From Thioalkalivibrio sp. ALJ12 (GTDB taxonomy: Bacteria > Pseudomonadota > Gammaproteobacteria > Ectothiorhodospirales > Ectothiorhodospiraceae): a stretch of 64,000 bases of DNA. Under the pieces are notes generated by a model. The model searched no databases, was not told where the DNA came from, and saw nothing but the letters and a program-made list of their open reading frames with translations. The DNA lies in the NCBI RefSeq assembly GCF_000378305.1, contig NZ_KB899538.1, forward strand, positions 124,001 to 188,000, given 5' to 3'. Below are positions 27,659-38,326 of the stretch, one piece after another (position 1 is the first letter of the stretch; each line of letters begins with the position of its first letter). The translations under genes were made by a program, and so were the position numbers.

Positions 27659-28552
27659 ATGCCACAACGATCGACCAGTATGCTCGACTTCTTTGCGCGG
27701 GGGCACGACGCGCCGTTCCTGCAGGAGGTCCGCGCGCGGGGAAACCCGCCGATCCCGATGATCGAGAACGCCCACCCGCCGGGGCGCATGAGCACCCCGC
27801 CGGTGCGCGAGCTGATGATCAGCGACACCTGCGGGGCGCCCTTTCGCTTTCGTTGCGACATCGGTGCCGGGGCTTTTTCCGGCTGGGCAGACCCGAAGGA
27901 GTTCGTGGTGATCCCACCGAACGTTCCTACTTACTGCCAGATGCACGACCCTGCCAGGATGCGTTTTGTCGGTATACCAGCGGGACTCGCCCGCGCCTGC
28001 CTGGAACGCGACCCCGATGACCCACTGGACTTTGGTCCCCTTCATACCCGCACACAGGCCGACCCACTGGTGAGTCAGGCCCTGGCGTGCCTTTGGCAGG
28101 AGATGGGGCGGCAGGACCCGGCCGCACGTCTGTTCGTGGAAAGCATGATCGCGGTGCTGGTCGTGCGCCTCGCCCGCCTCGCGGATCAGCACCAGGAACT
28201 GGCGTCGCGCCGAGCGAGTCTCGCGCCGCACCAGTCGGCACGGGTCATCGAATACATGCGCGGCCATCTGGATCACCGTGTCACACTGGGCGACCTGGCC
28301 GCCCTGACCGGTCTGTCACCCTGGCACTTCGCGCGCGCCTTTCGCGAGACGCATGGCCTGCCACCACATCGGTACCTCACGCGCCTGCGCCTGGAGCGGG
28401 CCCGCGACCTGCTGGTCCGCACCCCCCTGAGCGTTACCGAGATCGCCAGCGCCACCGGGTACTCGTCGCAGCAGCTGGCCCGACACTTCCGCCGCGCCTT
28501 CGGTGTTGCCCCGGCGGCCTACCGGCGCATCCACGCGGGCAGCGCCGCATAG
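27659..28552 (+). CDS. AraC-family transcriptional regulator
   Basis: About 297 residues from ATG 27659 (a GTG at 27608 is also in frame). The C-terminal 100 residues carry the two helix-turn-helix motifs of AraC proteins: VTLGDLAALTGLSPWHFARAF and LSVTEIASATGYSSQQLARHF, then RRAFGVAPAAYRR. The N-terminal part resembles the cupin-like sensing domain. Activator or repressor function and ligand are unknown; its likely targets are the downstream methyltransferase and globin genes. Confidence 0.88.
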   Translation: MPQRSTSMLDFFARGHDAPFLQEVRARGNPPIPMIENAHPPGRMSTPPVRELMISDTCGAPFRFRCDIGAGAFSGWADPKEFVVIPPNVPTYCQMHDPARMRFVGIPAGLARACLERDPDDPLDFGPLHTRTQADPLVSQALACLWQEMGRQDPAARLFVESMIAVLVVRLARLADQHQELASRRASLAPHQSARVIEYMRGHLDHRVTLGDLAALTGLSPWHFARAFRETHGLPPHRYLTRLRLERARDLLVRTPLSVTEIASATGYSSQQLARHFRRAFGVAPAAYRRIHAGSAA

Positions 28553-28741
28553 GGCCACACGGTTTTTTCGAGCCTTCCTCGCTCGACCCGCACCCGCCTC
28601 GGGGTGGCCGGCCAGCGGCGGACGCCCCCGGCGGGACATTTGCCGCAAGAAAGCGCCGCCCGGCGCAAGTTTCTGACAGCGCAGGGCGCCCCCGCCCCCT
28701 AGGCTCGAGACAAAGCCATCCGCCACCCCCGAGGCCGGCCC

Positions 28742-29830
28742 ATGTCTTCTGTCTCGCAAACCAGAGCAACGCCACGGACTGCCGAGGCCTTCGGCGAGCA
28801 CCTGATCGAGGTCCTCAACCACGGCGCGGTGTGCCTGATGCTCTCGGTCGGACACCGCACCGGGCTGTTCGACCAGATGCGCGACCGACCCGCCGCGACC
28901 GCGGAGGCGATCGCCACGGCCGCGGGCCTTAACCCGCGCTACGTGCGCGAATGGCTGGGCGCGATGGCCACCGGCGGCTTCGTCACCGTGGAGCCGGAGG
29001 GCCCGCGCTTCGCCCTGCCCCCGGCACACGCCGCCTGCCTGACCCGGGCCGCCGCGGCTGACAACCTGGCCGTCTTCGCCCAGTACATCGGCCTGCTGGG
29101 CGGGGTGGAGGACCGGATCGTGGACGCCTTCCATACCGGCGAAGGCGTCGGATACGAACACTATGCCCGCTTCCACGAGGTGATGGCCGAGGACAGCGGC
29201 CAGTCCGTCCTGTCGTCGCTGGAAAGCGACATCCTGCCGCTGGTGCCGGGCCTGACCGACCACCTCGAACGCGGCATCCGCGTACTGGATGTCGGCTGCG
29301 GCAGGGGCCGTATCCTCAACCGGCTGGCGACGCTCTACCCGCGCAGCGAGTTCACGGGGCTCGACCTGTCGGCAGAGGCCATCGAGCAGGCCCGAGCCGA
29401 GACGCAGACCCTCGGGCTGGACAACGCGGTGTTCATTGAGGCGGATGCCGCGACGCTCGATCGCCACGTGCCGGCACGCCAGTTCGAGCTGATTACCACC
29501 TTCGACGCCATCCACGACCAGGCCGACCCGCTGGCCACCCTGGAGGGCATCCACCGCGCACTCGCGCCCGAAGGGATCTACCTGATGCAGGACATCCGCG
29601 GTTCCGGCGCGATCCGCGACGATCTCGATCATCCCCTGGGCCCCTTTCTCTACACCGTGTCCTGCATGCACTGCATGCCGGTATCACTCGCCCAGGGCGG
29701 CCCGGGACTGGGCGCGATGTGGGGCGAGCCCCGGGCCCGCGAATACCTGACGCGCGCCGGCTTTCACGACATCCAGGTCCATCAACTGGCCCATGACCCG
29801 CAGAACAACTGGTACGTGGCCACCCGATAA
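28742..29830 (+). CDS. SAM-dependent methyltransferase with N-terminal winged-helix domain
   Basis: 362 residues. The first 85 look like the dimerisation and winged-helix region found in O-methyltransferase-like proteins (TGLFDQM, YVREWLGAMATGGFV). The Rossmann core starts at RVLDVGCGRGRILNRLA near 180, with Asp in LDLSAEA and the VFIEADA loop, typical class I methyltransferase motifs. The substrate is unknown. It lies downstream of an AraC regulator (189-base gap) and 21 bases before a truncated globin, so the two may be co-transcribed. Confidence 0.85.
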   Translation: MSSVSQTRATPRTAEAFGEHLIEVLNHGAVCLMLSVGHRTGLFDQMRDRPAATAEAIATAAGLNPRYVREWLGAMATGGFVTVEPEGPRFALPPAHAACLTRAAAADNLAVFAQYIGLLGGVEDRIVDAFHTGEGVGYEHYARFHEVMAEDSGQSVLSSLESDILPLVPGLTDHLERGIRVLDVGCGRGRILNRLATLYPRSEFTGLDLSAEAIEQARAETQTLGLDNAVFIEADAATLDRHVPARQFELITTFDAIHDQADPLATLEGIHRALAPEGIYLMQDIRGSGAIRDDLDHPLGPFLYTVSCMHCMPVSLAQGGPGLGAMWGEPRAREYLTRAGFHDIQVHQLAHDPQNNWYVATR

Positions 29831-29851
29831 CCCCCGCGAGGAGGATTCATC

Positions 29852-30214
29852 ATGACCGACACAAGTCTCTACGAACGCCTGGGCGGCGAGACGCGCATCC
29901 GCGAACTCGCCACGACCATCTTCGACAAGCACACGCAGAACGCCACCATCCGCAACCGCTACGCCAACACGGATCGCGATGACGTGATTCGCCTGGTGAC
30001 CGAATTTATCTGCAACGGCACCGGCGGCCCGCAGGCCTACAGCGGACGCGACATGCTGACCACCCATCGCGGCATGAACATCAGCGAAGAGGAATTCGTC
30101 GCGGTGGTCGACGACATCGTCGAGGCCCTGGACGAACATGGGGTCGGCCAGCGCGAGAAGGAAGAACTGCTGATGATCTCCTGGTCGCTAAAGCCCGAGA
30201 TCGTGCGGGTCTGA
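29852..30214 (+). CDS. Truncated (group 1) hemoglobin-like protein
   Basis: 120 residues, the size of bacterial truncated globins. The start SLYERLGGETRIRELATTIF is the family signature, and the proximal heme His is expected in DMLTTHRGM near 70. A Phe-Tyr type distal pair is not obvious, since the helix reads FDKHTQN, so ligand preference cannot be judged. GGAGG nine bases before the ATG supports the start. It is followed by a short broken gene, and its location in a possible AraC-regulated unit suggests a role in oxygen, NO or sulfide binding. Confidence 0.87.
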   Translation: MTDTSLYERLGGETRIRELATTIFDKHTQNATIRNRYANTDRDDVIRLVTEFICNGTGGPQAYSGRDMLTTHRGMNISEEEFVAVVDDIVEALDEHGVGQREKEELLMISWSLKPEIVRV

Positions 30215-30233
30215 CATCCCGGAGGAACGAACC

Positions 30234-30986
30234 ATGAAGACCTATTCACCCTTCACAGGCCTTGCGCTGTCGGTCGCAGTCGCCGCGACCCTGGCCCTGA
30301 CCGCCCCGGCGATTGCAGCCGAACCCGACGACCACTTCATCATTCGCGACACCGAGCAACCGCGCGAGGAACTGGCGCGGACCGTCCGCGAGTTTGCCTA
30401 GGGAGACGCTGATTTAATCGCACGTCCGCGTTGGTGCCCCCTGTTTTCCGAGACAAGGCGCGTCGTGCAGCGGGTAGTGGTTCTACCCGCAAGCGGCGCA
30501 ACGCAGGATCGGGGAACAGGGGGCACCAACCCCAAAGGGGCTCGGCCGCTTTTGCGCGCGCACGGCGTTGCGGCTCCCTTGTGCAGAATGACTGCACGGC
30601 AGTCACCGCGCCTTGTTCGCACGCAAAAGCGACTCGAGCGCGGACGCGCGATTAAATCAGCGTCTCCCTAGAACGAGGAGGACTGGATCTTTCTGGCCGA
30701 GTTTGGCCTGGCCGGTGGCGACATCACGGCCCTGAAGGTCTGCTATCTGCCCCTGGGGCCCGACATCCTGGATGCCGGGATGCACGTCGGCGCGATGATG
30801 CCCTGCGGCCATATCGGGCTGTACGAGGAAGACGACGTCACCAAGCTGTCCATACTGCACCCCAAATTCATGACCACACTACAACCGCACCCGAGCCTGG
30901 AGCGGGCAGTGGAACGCGCCGAGCCGGCCTTCGAGGCGCTGCTGGACCATGCCCTGGGCCCGCGCCCGCAAGGCAATGCGCCGTAG
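30234..30986 (+). pseudogene. Broken gene for a secreted DUF302-like protein
   Basis: Two halves of one gene flank a 268-base insertion. The 5' half (30234 onward) encodes a signal peptide (LALSVAVAATLALTAPAIAA) and HFIIRDTE. The reading frame then shifts by one base near 30360, since the next conserved-looking block, REELARTVREFA, lies in another frame and runs into a TAG. The 3' half resumes as EEDWIFLAEFGL, LKVCYLPLGPDI and MMPCGHIGLYEEDDVTKL, a DUF302-type pattern. Three lesions are visible: a frameshift, an in-frame stop at the insertion site, and the insertion itself. Family assignment is tentative. Confidence 0.75.
30396..30671. mobile_element. MITE-like inverted-repeat element, copy 1, inside a gene
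   Basis: The element proper (30400-30667, 268 bases) begins GGAGACGCTG and ends with its exact complement. The 29-base arms match in 28 positions. CTAG occurs at both outer edges (30396-30399 and 30668-30671), consistent with a 4-base target duplication such as that made by IS5-group elements. It is too short to encode a transposase. Two further stems lie inside, one with loop GTGGTTC. It interrupts the DUF302-like gene. Two related copies occur at 57.4 and 58.9 kb. Confidence 0.88.
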
Positions 30987-31157
30987 CCACACACCAGCAA
31001 TCCGCGGCGGGGTGGCCCACGCCTGGCCGCGGGCATGGGTCTCCGGACAGAGACCGTCCGGAGACCCGCCAGCCGGAATGACCCTTGAGGAGATGCCGGT
31101 TTGATTGCGCAAACTGCCTGTCACAGAACCGTCACTTTCGCGTTGTACGCTGTCGCG

Positions 31158-31577
31158 ATGACACACTCACGTTCTCGCCACTGGGCCGGGGCCGGCGCCG
31201 ACCTCTGGCTTCTGCTGCAGGCGGTCGACGGAGTGGAAAAGGCACAGCGCCTGGCCCGGGCCGCCGGCTGGGTGCTGGCGCTGGCCGGTGCGGTCGTCGT
31301 CGCACTCGGCCTGCTGATGCAGCACACCCCGACGATGATGGAGGGAACAGTGGTCGCACTGCTGGCCGTCATCGGCGGCTGGCTGCGCAGCCGCATCGCC
31401 GCCACGCTCCTGATGCTGCTGATGGCACTCGGGCTGGCCACCGGCCTGGCGGCCGGGGCGGCGACAGGAGGCCTGCTGCTGCAGGTGGCCCTGTTCGGTG
31501 TGGCCCTGCGCATGGTCGAAGCGGCCTTTCGCTTTCGCCAGCGACATGCTTTCGCGCAGCGCCAGAACGGTCAGTAG
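31158..31577 (+). CDS. Small multi-pass membrane protein
   Basis: 139 residues from ATG 31158. About four hydrophobic helices span roughly residues 35-115 (WVLALAGAVVVALGLLM, VVALLAVIGGWL, ATLLMLLMALGLATGLAAG, LLLQVALFGVALRM). The ends are basic. I do not recognise the family. It is 60 bases upstream of the larger membrane-hydrolase gene and on the same strand, so a shared transcript is possible. Confidence 0.65.
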   Translation: MTHSRSRHWAGAGADLWLLLQAVDGVEKAQRLARAAGWVLALAGAVVVALGLLMQHTPTMMEGTVVALLAVIGGWLRSRIAATLLMLLMALGLATGLAAGAATGGLLLQVALFGVALRMVEAAFRFRQRHAFAQRQNGQ

Positions 31578-31637
31578 TTCTCGGAGCAAACGGGGCTTCG
31601 TCACGGAGACTTGAACCCGTCTCGCGGGCCAGACAGG

Positions 31638-33359
31638 ATGAAGCTTTCCACCCGCGAAGGAACCGCATACGCGATGTCGGTCGTCGCCCGTCTGCAAACC
31701 CGCCTGCGGCGCTTCATCTGGCCCGGCTGGGCCACACGTGTCCTGGGGTCGCTGTCGATCCCGGGGCTGATCCTGGCCACGCTGTTTTTCGCCGCCTCGC
31801 TGACCCCGAGTCTGATCCCGCGTACCGACGACGTGCAGGGCGTCCTGTCCGGGCTGTCGCTGGCCGCGGGCTACGGGCTGGGCGTGTTTTTCCACTGGCT
31901 GTGGTCCTACCTGGAGCTGCCCGAGCCCAGCGAGCGCGTGCACAACACACTGGTGCTGATCGCCGGAGGCGGGGCCGCACTGATCGTGCTGATGTTTCTG
32001 TGGCAGGCCACCGAGTGGCAGAACACCATCCGCGAGTTGATGGATCAGGAGCCGGTGGACGGAGGCTTCCCGGTCCGCCTGGGGCTGATCGCCGCGGCCG
32101 TGTTCGCCGCGACCCTAGCTGTCGGGCGACTGTTCCAGTTGCTGGTGCGGTTTCTCGCGCAGCACCTGCGGCGCTTCATCCCGCGCCGGCTGTCGAACGT
32201 GATCGGCGTGGTGGCGGCCGCGGCAGTATTCTGGGCCGTAATCGACGGCGTCGTCCTGGAATACGGCCTGCGCACCGCCGATCGCAGCTTCCAGCAGTTC
32301 GACGTACGCGAGTACCCCGGGGCCGAGCAGCCAACCAACCCCTCCCGAACGGGCAGTACCGAGTCGCTGATCTCCTGGGAAGAGGGCCTGGGTCGCCAGG
32401 GCCAGCGCTTCATCGGTGACGCCCCGGTCGCGGCCGACATCGCGGACTTCACCGGTGAAGAGGCCTTTGACCCGATTCGGGTATACGTCGGACTGAATGC
32501 GGCCGAGGAAATCGAGGAACGGGCCCGCCTGGCCCTGCAGGAGCTATTGCGGGTGGACGCTTTCGACCGTTCGGTCCTGATCCTGGCCACTCCCACCGGG
32601 CGCGGCTGGGTGGACAACCGCGCGATCGCGCCGGTGGAATACCTGCATAACGGCGACATCGCAACCGTCGCCGTGCAGTACTCCTACCTGCCGAGCTGGC
32701 TGTCGCTGATGTCGGAGTCCCAGTACGGTCACGAGACGGCCCAGGCCGTATTCGCGGAGATCTACAGCTACTGGAAACAGCTCCCAGAGGACTCGCGTCC
32801 GGAGCTGTACCTCTATGGCCTGAGCCTGGGCGCACTGAACTCCGAGCGCGCGGCGGACCTCTACGACGTGATCGGCGACCCGTTCAACGGTGCCCTGTGG
32901 GCGGGGCCGCCCTTCCGCAGCGAGACCTGGCGCGACATCACGCGCCAGCGCCAGCCGGATTCCCCGGCCTGGCTACCGCGTTTTCGCGACAGCTCGGTGG
33001 TGCGCTTCACCAATCAGGAGAATCATCTGGACATCCCCGGCGCCTCCTGGGGCCCGATGCGCATCGTCTACCTGCAGTACGCAAGCGACCCGATCACCTT
33101 CTTCGAGCCACAGGCGCTGTACCGCAAACCCGAATGGATGCAGTCGCCACGTGGCCCGGATGTCTCGCCGGACCTGACCTGGTACCCGGTGGTCACCATG
33201 CTGCAGCTGGCCGTGGACGTGGCCATCGGCGATGCCGCACCGCGCGGCTACGGACATGTCTATGCCACCGAGCACTACATCGACAGCTGGCAGGCGGTGA
33301 CAGCCACGGAGTGGTCGGAAGACGAGCTCCAGTGGCTGAAGCGCCACCTGGCCGACTAG
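31638..33359 (+). CDS. Membrane-anchored alpha/beta-hydrolase of the Abhydrolase_9 type
   Basis: 573 residues from ATG 31638. The first about 210 residues have four or so membrane helices with a SLTPSLIPR motif, as in the N-terminal domain of this family. The C-terminal 330 residues form the hydrolase domain, with GRGWVD, YSYLPSWLS and the nucleophile motif LYGLSLGAL. The catalytic Ser is in that motif; Asp and His are expected near EPQALY and GYGHVYATEHY. Substrates are unknown, though lipid or ester hydrolysis at the membrane is likely. Its stop and that of the next, opposite gene share a CTAG. Confidence 0.85.
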   Translation: MKLSTREGTAYAMSVVARLQTRLRRFIWPGWATRVLGSLSIPGLILATLFFAASLTPSLIPRTDDVQGVLSGLSLAAGYGLGVFFHWLWSYLELPEPSERVHNTLVLIAGGGAALIVLMFLWQATEWQNTIRELMDQEPVDGGFPVRLGLIAAAVFAATLAVGRLFQLLVRFLAQHLRRFIPRRLSNVIGVVAAAAVFWAVIDGVVLEYGLRTADRSFQQFDVREYPGAEQPTNPSRTGSTESLISWEEGLGRQGQRFIGDAPVAADIADFTGEEAFDPIRVYVGLNAAEEIEERARLALQELLRVDAFDRSVLILATPTGRGWVDNRAIAPVEYLHNGDIATVAVQYSYLPSWLSLMSESQYGHETAQAVFAEIYSYWKQLPEDSRPELYLYGLSLGALNSERAADLYDVIGDPFNGALWAGPPFRSETWRDITRQRQPDSPAWLPRFRDSSVVRFTNQENHLDIPGASWGPMRIVYLQYASDPITFFEPQALYRKPEWMQSPRGPDVSPDLTWYPVVTMLQLAVDVAIGDAAPRGYGHVYATEHYIDSWQAVTATEWSEDELQWLKRHLAD

Positions 33360-33772
33360 TCGGAAGCCCCCTGTGGAATCAGGCCGCGCTTGCGGAGATT
33401 GCGGCCGGTGATGCTGACCGCGCCCGCCACGCATCCCGCGTACAACAGCGCAACAACACCCAAAATTCCGAGGAACACGGGGTCCAGTGCGTTGCCTTCG
33501 GCCCATACCAGCAGAAATGCAACGGGAAGTTGCGTACCCAAGAGCACGGCCACCATCACCGCAATCACCCGCCACTTCTCGGAGCGCGACAGATAGCGCC
33601 CGTTCCTGCGCCCGAAGGCCTCGCACGGCCACATGACCGCCAGCATGAGTATCGCAATGCCAAGTGGCGTACCGAGCTCCTCCAGCTCGAAATACGCAAT
33701 CACCACCATTGCCGCAATCGACAGCGAGAAATAAAGCAGTACAAACCGCGTCAGCAGATTCTTGATGGACAT
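33356..33772 (-). CDS. ABZJ_00895-like four-helix membrane protein
   Basis: 138 residues with four hydrophobic helices and the internal block GRRNGRYLSRSEKWRVI, which matches a small membrane family known from Acinetobacter and other gammaproteobacteria. Function unknown. Convergent with the hydrolase gene: the two stop codons overlap in the palindrome CTAG. No signal peptide beyond the first helix. Confidence 0.7.
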   Translation of the reverse strand: MSIKNLLTRFVLLYFSLSIAAMVVIAYFELEELGTPLGIAILMLAVMWPCEAFGRRNGRYLSRSEKWRVIAVMVAVLLGTQLPVAFLLVWAEGNALDPVFLGILGVVALLYAGCVAGAVSITGRNLRKRGLIPQGASD

Positions 33773-33862
33773 GATCCCCTCCCTGGGTGTGCGTTGGCCG
33801 CACCATCCTGTGCGGCCCGAATGACATCTGAAATACTCTGGCCCCGCGATCAGGGCGCGTTG

Positions 33863-34234
33863 CTACCTCTCGGTAAACTCGGCGTCCTCGATGAGCACGG
33901 GATAGGTATAGCCCGCGCCGAAGTCACGCTCCAGCACCAGCGTCCCCATCACCGAAACGCGGTCGCCGACCTCCGGCAACTCGGTGGATGTAATCGTGAT
34001 GTAGTCACCCTCGTTGCCGGTTCCGTCCACGAAGTGGATGAAGTTCACCCCCATGATGTCCTCGTTGACCTGGCCGACGATGCCCTCCAGGCGCACCGAT
34101 TCACCCTCGAGTTCGGCCGGCGCCTGACTCAGCTGCGCGACCGTATGGACCTCATCCGCGGCCACAAAGGGCACCCACAGGGCCGCCACCAGCAGCCCCG
34201 CCACGATTCCTGCTTGCTTGCGCATCCACTCCAC
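33863..34234 (-). CDS. Periplasmic OB-fold-like protein
   Basis: 123 residues with an N-terminal signal peptide (AGIVAGLLVAALWVPFVAA, cleavage near 26) and then a short beta-rich domain containing GESVRLEGIVGQVNEDIMG, TGNEGDYITI and VGDRVSVMGTL. This arrangement is that of small periplasmic OB-fold proteins. Function unknown. It precedes a 200-base gap (34235-34436) in which I see no gene, between it and the divergent mtfA gene. Confidence 0.65.
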   Translation of the reverse strand: MEWMRKQAGIVAGLLVAALWVPFVAADEVHTVAQLSQAPAELEGESVRLEGIVGQVNEDIMGVNFIHFVDGTGNEGDYITITSTELPEVGDRVSVMGTLVLERDFGAGYTYPVLIEDAEFTER

Positions 34235-34436
34235 TCCATCGCTTGCCTGTGGCAGCCATACGGGCCGCCCGAACGATTGATTCTGGCACAGAACATCCCT
34301 TTCACGTCACACCGCCGCCCGCAGCGGACAGGAAGCCCGATACCTTCGATAGCCGCCAGCCGCCCTGCCCCTCCCCCGGGCCACGCCGAATCCGTCCACG
34401 CGGCACCCCGCACATAAAACGTGCGACGATGTCGGC

Positions 34437-35273
34437 ATGCACGACACGCCCCATTATCCGTTGCGCGGCCTGCTCAAGCGGCTGATCGAGCCCTTTGCGA
34501 CTGGCCATAGCGGCCGTGTGCCGCTCGGCCCCGATGAATGGGAGACCCTGCGCCGCCAGGTTCCGTTCATCGCGACGCTCACGCCCGAAGAGACCGAACG
34601 CCTGAAGGGGCTGGTCGAAGAGCTGTTGGGCACCCGCGAGTTTGTGGGCATCGAGTCCGAGCCGACCCCCGGCCAGTGCCGCATGATCGCGGCCTACGCG
34701 GCACTACCGGTCCTGGAGCTGGGGCTCGCCCCCTATCGCGACTGGCGCACACTGGTGCTGTATCCGGACACCTTCGTGCCGGAGCACGAATGGGTGGACG
34801 AGGACGGCATCGTGCATCAGGGGGCCATGCCACAGTCCGGCGAGGCCTGGGAGCGCGGGCCCGTCATCCTGTCCTGGGCCGATGTCGTTCGCGATGGTGC
34901 CGTGGTGGTGCACGAGATGACCCACGTTCTGGATGCCGGTAACGGCGACGTGAACGGCTTTCCGCCACTCGCGCGCGATCACTCGGCCGAGGACTGGACC
35001 CGCGACTTCACCGCGGCCTACGAGGCGTTTGTCGAGGCCGTGGAGAACGACACCCCGGAAGACCAGCTGCCGCTGGATCCGTACGCCGCGACCGCGCCGG
35101 AGGAATTCCTGGCCGTGGCCGCAGAGGCCTTCTTCTTCGAGCCGCAAGGGCTGCGCGAGGCCCTGCCGGCGGTCTATGATCATCTGGCCCGATATTATCG
35201 CCAGGAACCACACCGTCGCGCGGCGGCCATCGCCACGCAAGGGACCCACTTGCCACACGAGATCTCCGCATGA
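34437..35273 (+). CDS. mtfA: Zinc-dependent peptidase of the MtfA family
   Basis: 278 residues. The zinc site is HEMTH at 159-163, with a third ligand likely in EEFLAVAAEAFFFEP near 225. In enterobacteria MtfA binds the glucose repressor Mlc; here the family resemblance is clear but the partner is unknown. It is cytoplasmic, without a signal peptide. Its stop overlaps the start of the FliL-like gene by four bases (ATGA), indicating translational coupling between two genes not usually linked. Confidence 0.85.
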   Translation: MHDTPHYPLRGLLKRLIEPFATGHSGRVPLGPDEWETLRRQVPFIATLTPEETERLKGLVEELLGTREFVGIESEPTPGQCRMIAAYAALPVLELGLAPYRDWRTLVLYPDTFVPEHEWVDEDGIVHQGAMPQSGEAWERGPVILSWADVVRDGAVVVHEMTHVLDAGNGDVNGFPPLARDHSAEDWTRDFTAAYEAFVEAVENDTPEDQLPLDPYAATAPEEFLAVAAEAFFFEPQGLREALPAVYDHLARYYRQEPHRRAAAIATQGTHLPHEISA

Positions 35274-35668
35274 AGACCCTGTCGCCAAGCCTTTTCCTGC
35301 TCGCCATGCTTTGGTGGATGATCCCCGGCAGCGCTGTCGCTGTCGATGACCTCGACAGCCGCTACGTGACCCTGGAACCCGTGGTGGTCAACATGGAATC
35401 CTCCGACCGCGCCCGTTACCTGCAGGCCAAGATTCAACTCGAGGCTGCGGAGATGGGTGACGCCCGCGAGATTCGTGGACATATTCCGGCCGTGCGGGAC
35501 CGGCTCATTCGCATCCTGGGAGGGCGCTCACCCGACAGCCTGCGCGGCAGCGCGGCCCGCGAGGACTTGCGCCAGGAGGCGATGGAAGAGCTCAACGAGC
35601 TGCTGGAGGAACTGACCGGCGCCCCGCGCATCGAGGCCCTGTACTTCTCGGACTTCATCCGCCAGTAG
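35270..35668 (+). CDS. FliL-like secreted or anchored protein
   Basis: 132 residues with a signal-like or anchor segment (about 7-24) followed by a domain resembling the C-terminal region of flagellar FliL: YVTLEPVVVNM, RYLQAKIQLE, RGHIPAVRDRLIRIL and YFSDFIRQ. FliL stabilises the flagellar stator, but no flagellar genes are nearby. The coupling to mtfA is unusual. It could be a stomatin/FliL-type adaptor that is not flagellar, which remains an inference. Confidence 0.75.
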   Translation: MKTLSPSLFLLAMLWWMIPGSAVAVDDLDSRYVTLEPVVVNMESSDRARYLQAKIQLEAAEMGDAREIRGHIPAVRDRLIRILGGRSPDSLRGSAAREDLRQEAMEELNELLEELTGAPRIEALYFSDFIRQ

Positions 35669-35698
35669 TAACGCGCGCCACCGGCCAAACAAAGGAGA

Positions 35699-35723
35699 CC
35701 CCGGCAGCCAAGATCTGCCGGGG
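35699..35723. terminator. Hairpin after the FliL-like gene
   Basis: CCCCGGCAG pairs with CTGCCGGGG around a short loop, 31 bases after the FliL-like stop. There is no U-rich tail, so it may be a weak terminator or a processing site. A second GGACC-type GC-rich stem follows near 35740. Confidence 0.4.
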
Positions 35724-35787
35724 CCCAAGCTGCCCGACGGAGGACCGGGCCGGGGTCCCGCCAGGGACCCAGTTCATCCTGCCAAGA

Positions 35788-36084
35788 TCAGTGCGGCCGG
35801 TGCAGCAGTGGCATCTCGCCACGCTCGACCATGTGCCGGATCAGGGTCGCCCGGCCAGGTTCTTCCTGCTCCAGCTCGGCAGCACACTGTGAATCCTGGT
35901 GCGTGGCCTCGGCCAGCAGCACCTCGAGCTCACGCAGGTCCACCTTCGGCTGCTGCAGATCCTCCGGCTTCGGGTTCTCCACCATGTGGGTCTCCCAGAA
36001 CATCCGGGGATGCCAGCAGTGCAGTTGTGCATCCGGGTGCTGAAAGAGTTCGACACAACGACGATTGAGTTCCTGTGCATTCAT
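35788..36084 (-). CDS. Hypothetical small acidic protein
   Basis: 98 residues, soluble, with Cys at 10, 23 and 67 and His-rich ends (CWHPRMF and HRPH). There are no signal peptide or membrane helix and no recognised domain. It is isolated on the minus strand, upstream of the ABC-F gene's 3' end by about 75 bases. The reading frame fits the local codon use, so I treat it as real. Confidence 0.55.
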   Translation of the reverse strand: MNAQELNRRCVELFQHPDAQLHCWHPRMFWETHMVENPKPEDLQQPKVDLRELEVLLAEATHQDSQCAAELEQEEPGRATLIRHMVERGEMPLLHRPH

Positions 36085-36159
36085 TGCGAATGACTCCTCG
36101 TGCCGGTGTATTCACTCTTCTGTATAGACCCCCGAATACCCGAGTGCAAGGCTCGGGCA

Positions 36160-38067
<1,908 letters not shown>

Positions 38068-38270
38068 GAGCGTAGTGTAGGGAAACGGTTACCCGCGCAC
38101 ACATGACAGTGCGAGTTCAAAGCCCCCTCCTGACCCATGCGTCAATTTATTGCCACCCCTTGCCGCCCGGGGCGGCCTTGCCTTGCCACCCCGGCAGAAA
38201 GGCGCCGATTTTCCGTCACCCCAAGAAAGACAATAAACGCATCACATTGTTTATAATCTTTTTTACTAAA

Positions 38271-38286
38271 TGGCACAAAATTCGCT
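38271..38286 (+). promoter_or_regulatory. Candidate sigma-54 promoter upstream of the GGDEF gene
   Basis: TGGCAC followed by AAAAT and TCGC gives GG and GC pairs separated by 10 bases, the sigma-54 (-24/-12) spacing, with one mismatch in the -12 box (TCGC for TTGC). It lies 41 bases before the start codon. A sigma-70-like TATAAT at 38252-38257 is close by, so either could be used. The surrounding 260-base gap is locally AT-rich in an otherwise GC-rich region. Confidence 0.4.
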
Positions 38287-38326
38287 TCAGCTTAAGCCCA
38301 AGACTTTTGGATACGGCGAGGCGGCC

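Noticed and set aside
30396-30671. Integron attC site
   Set aside because: The elements are palindromic, but I see no R' and R'' core sequences or integrase, and the three copies do not form a cassette array.
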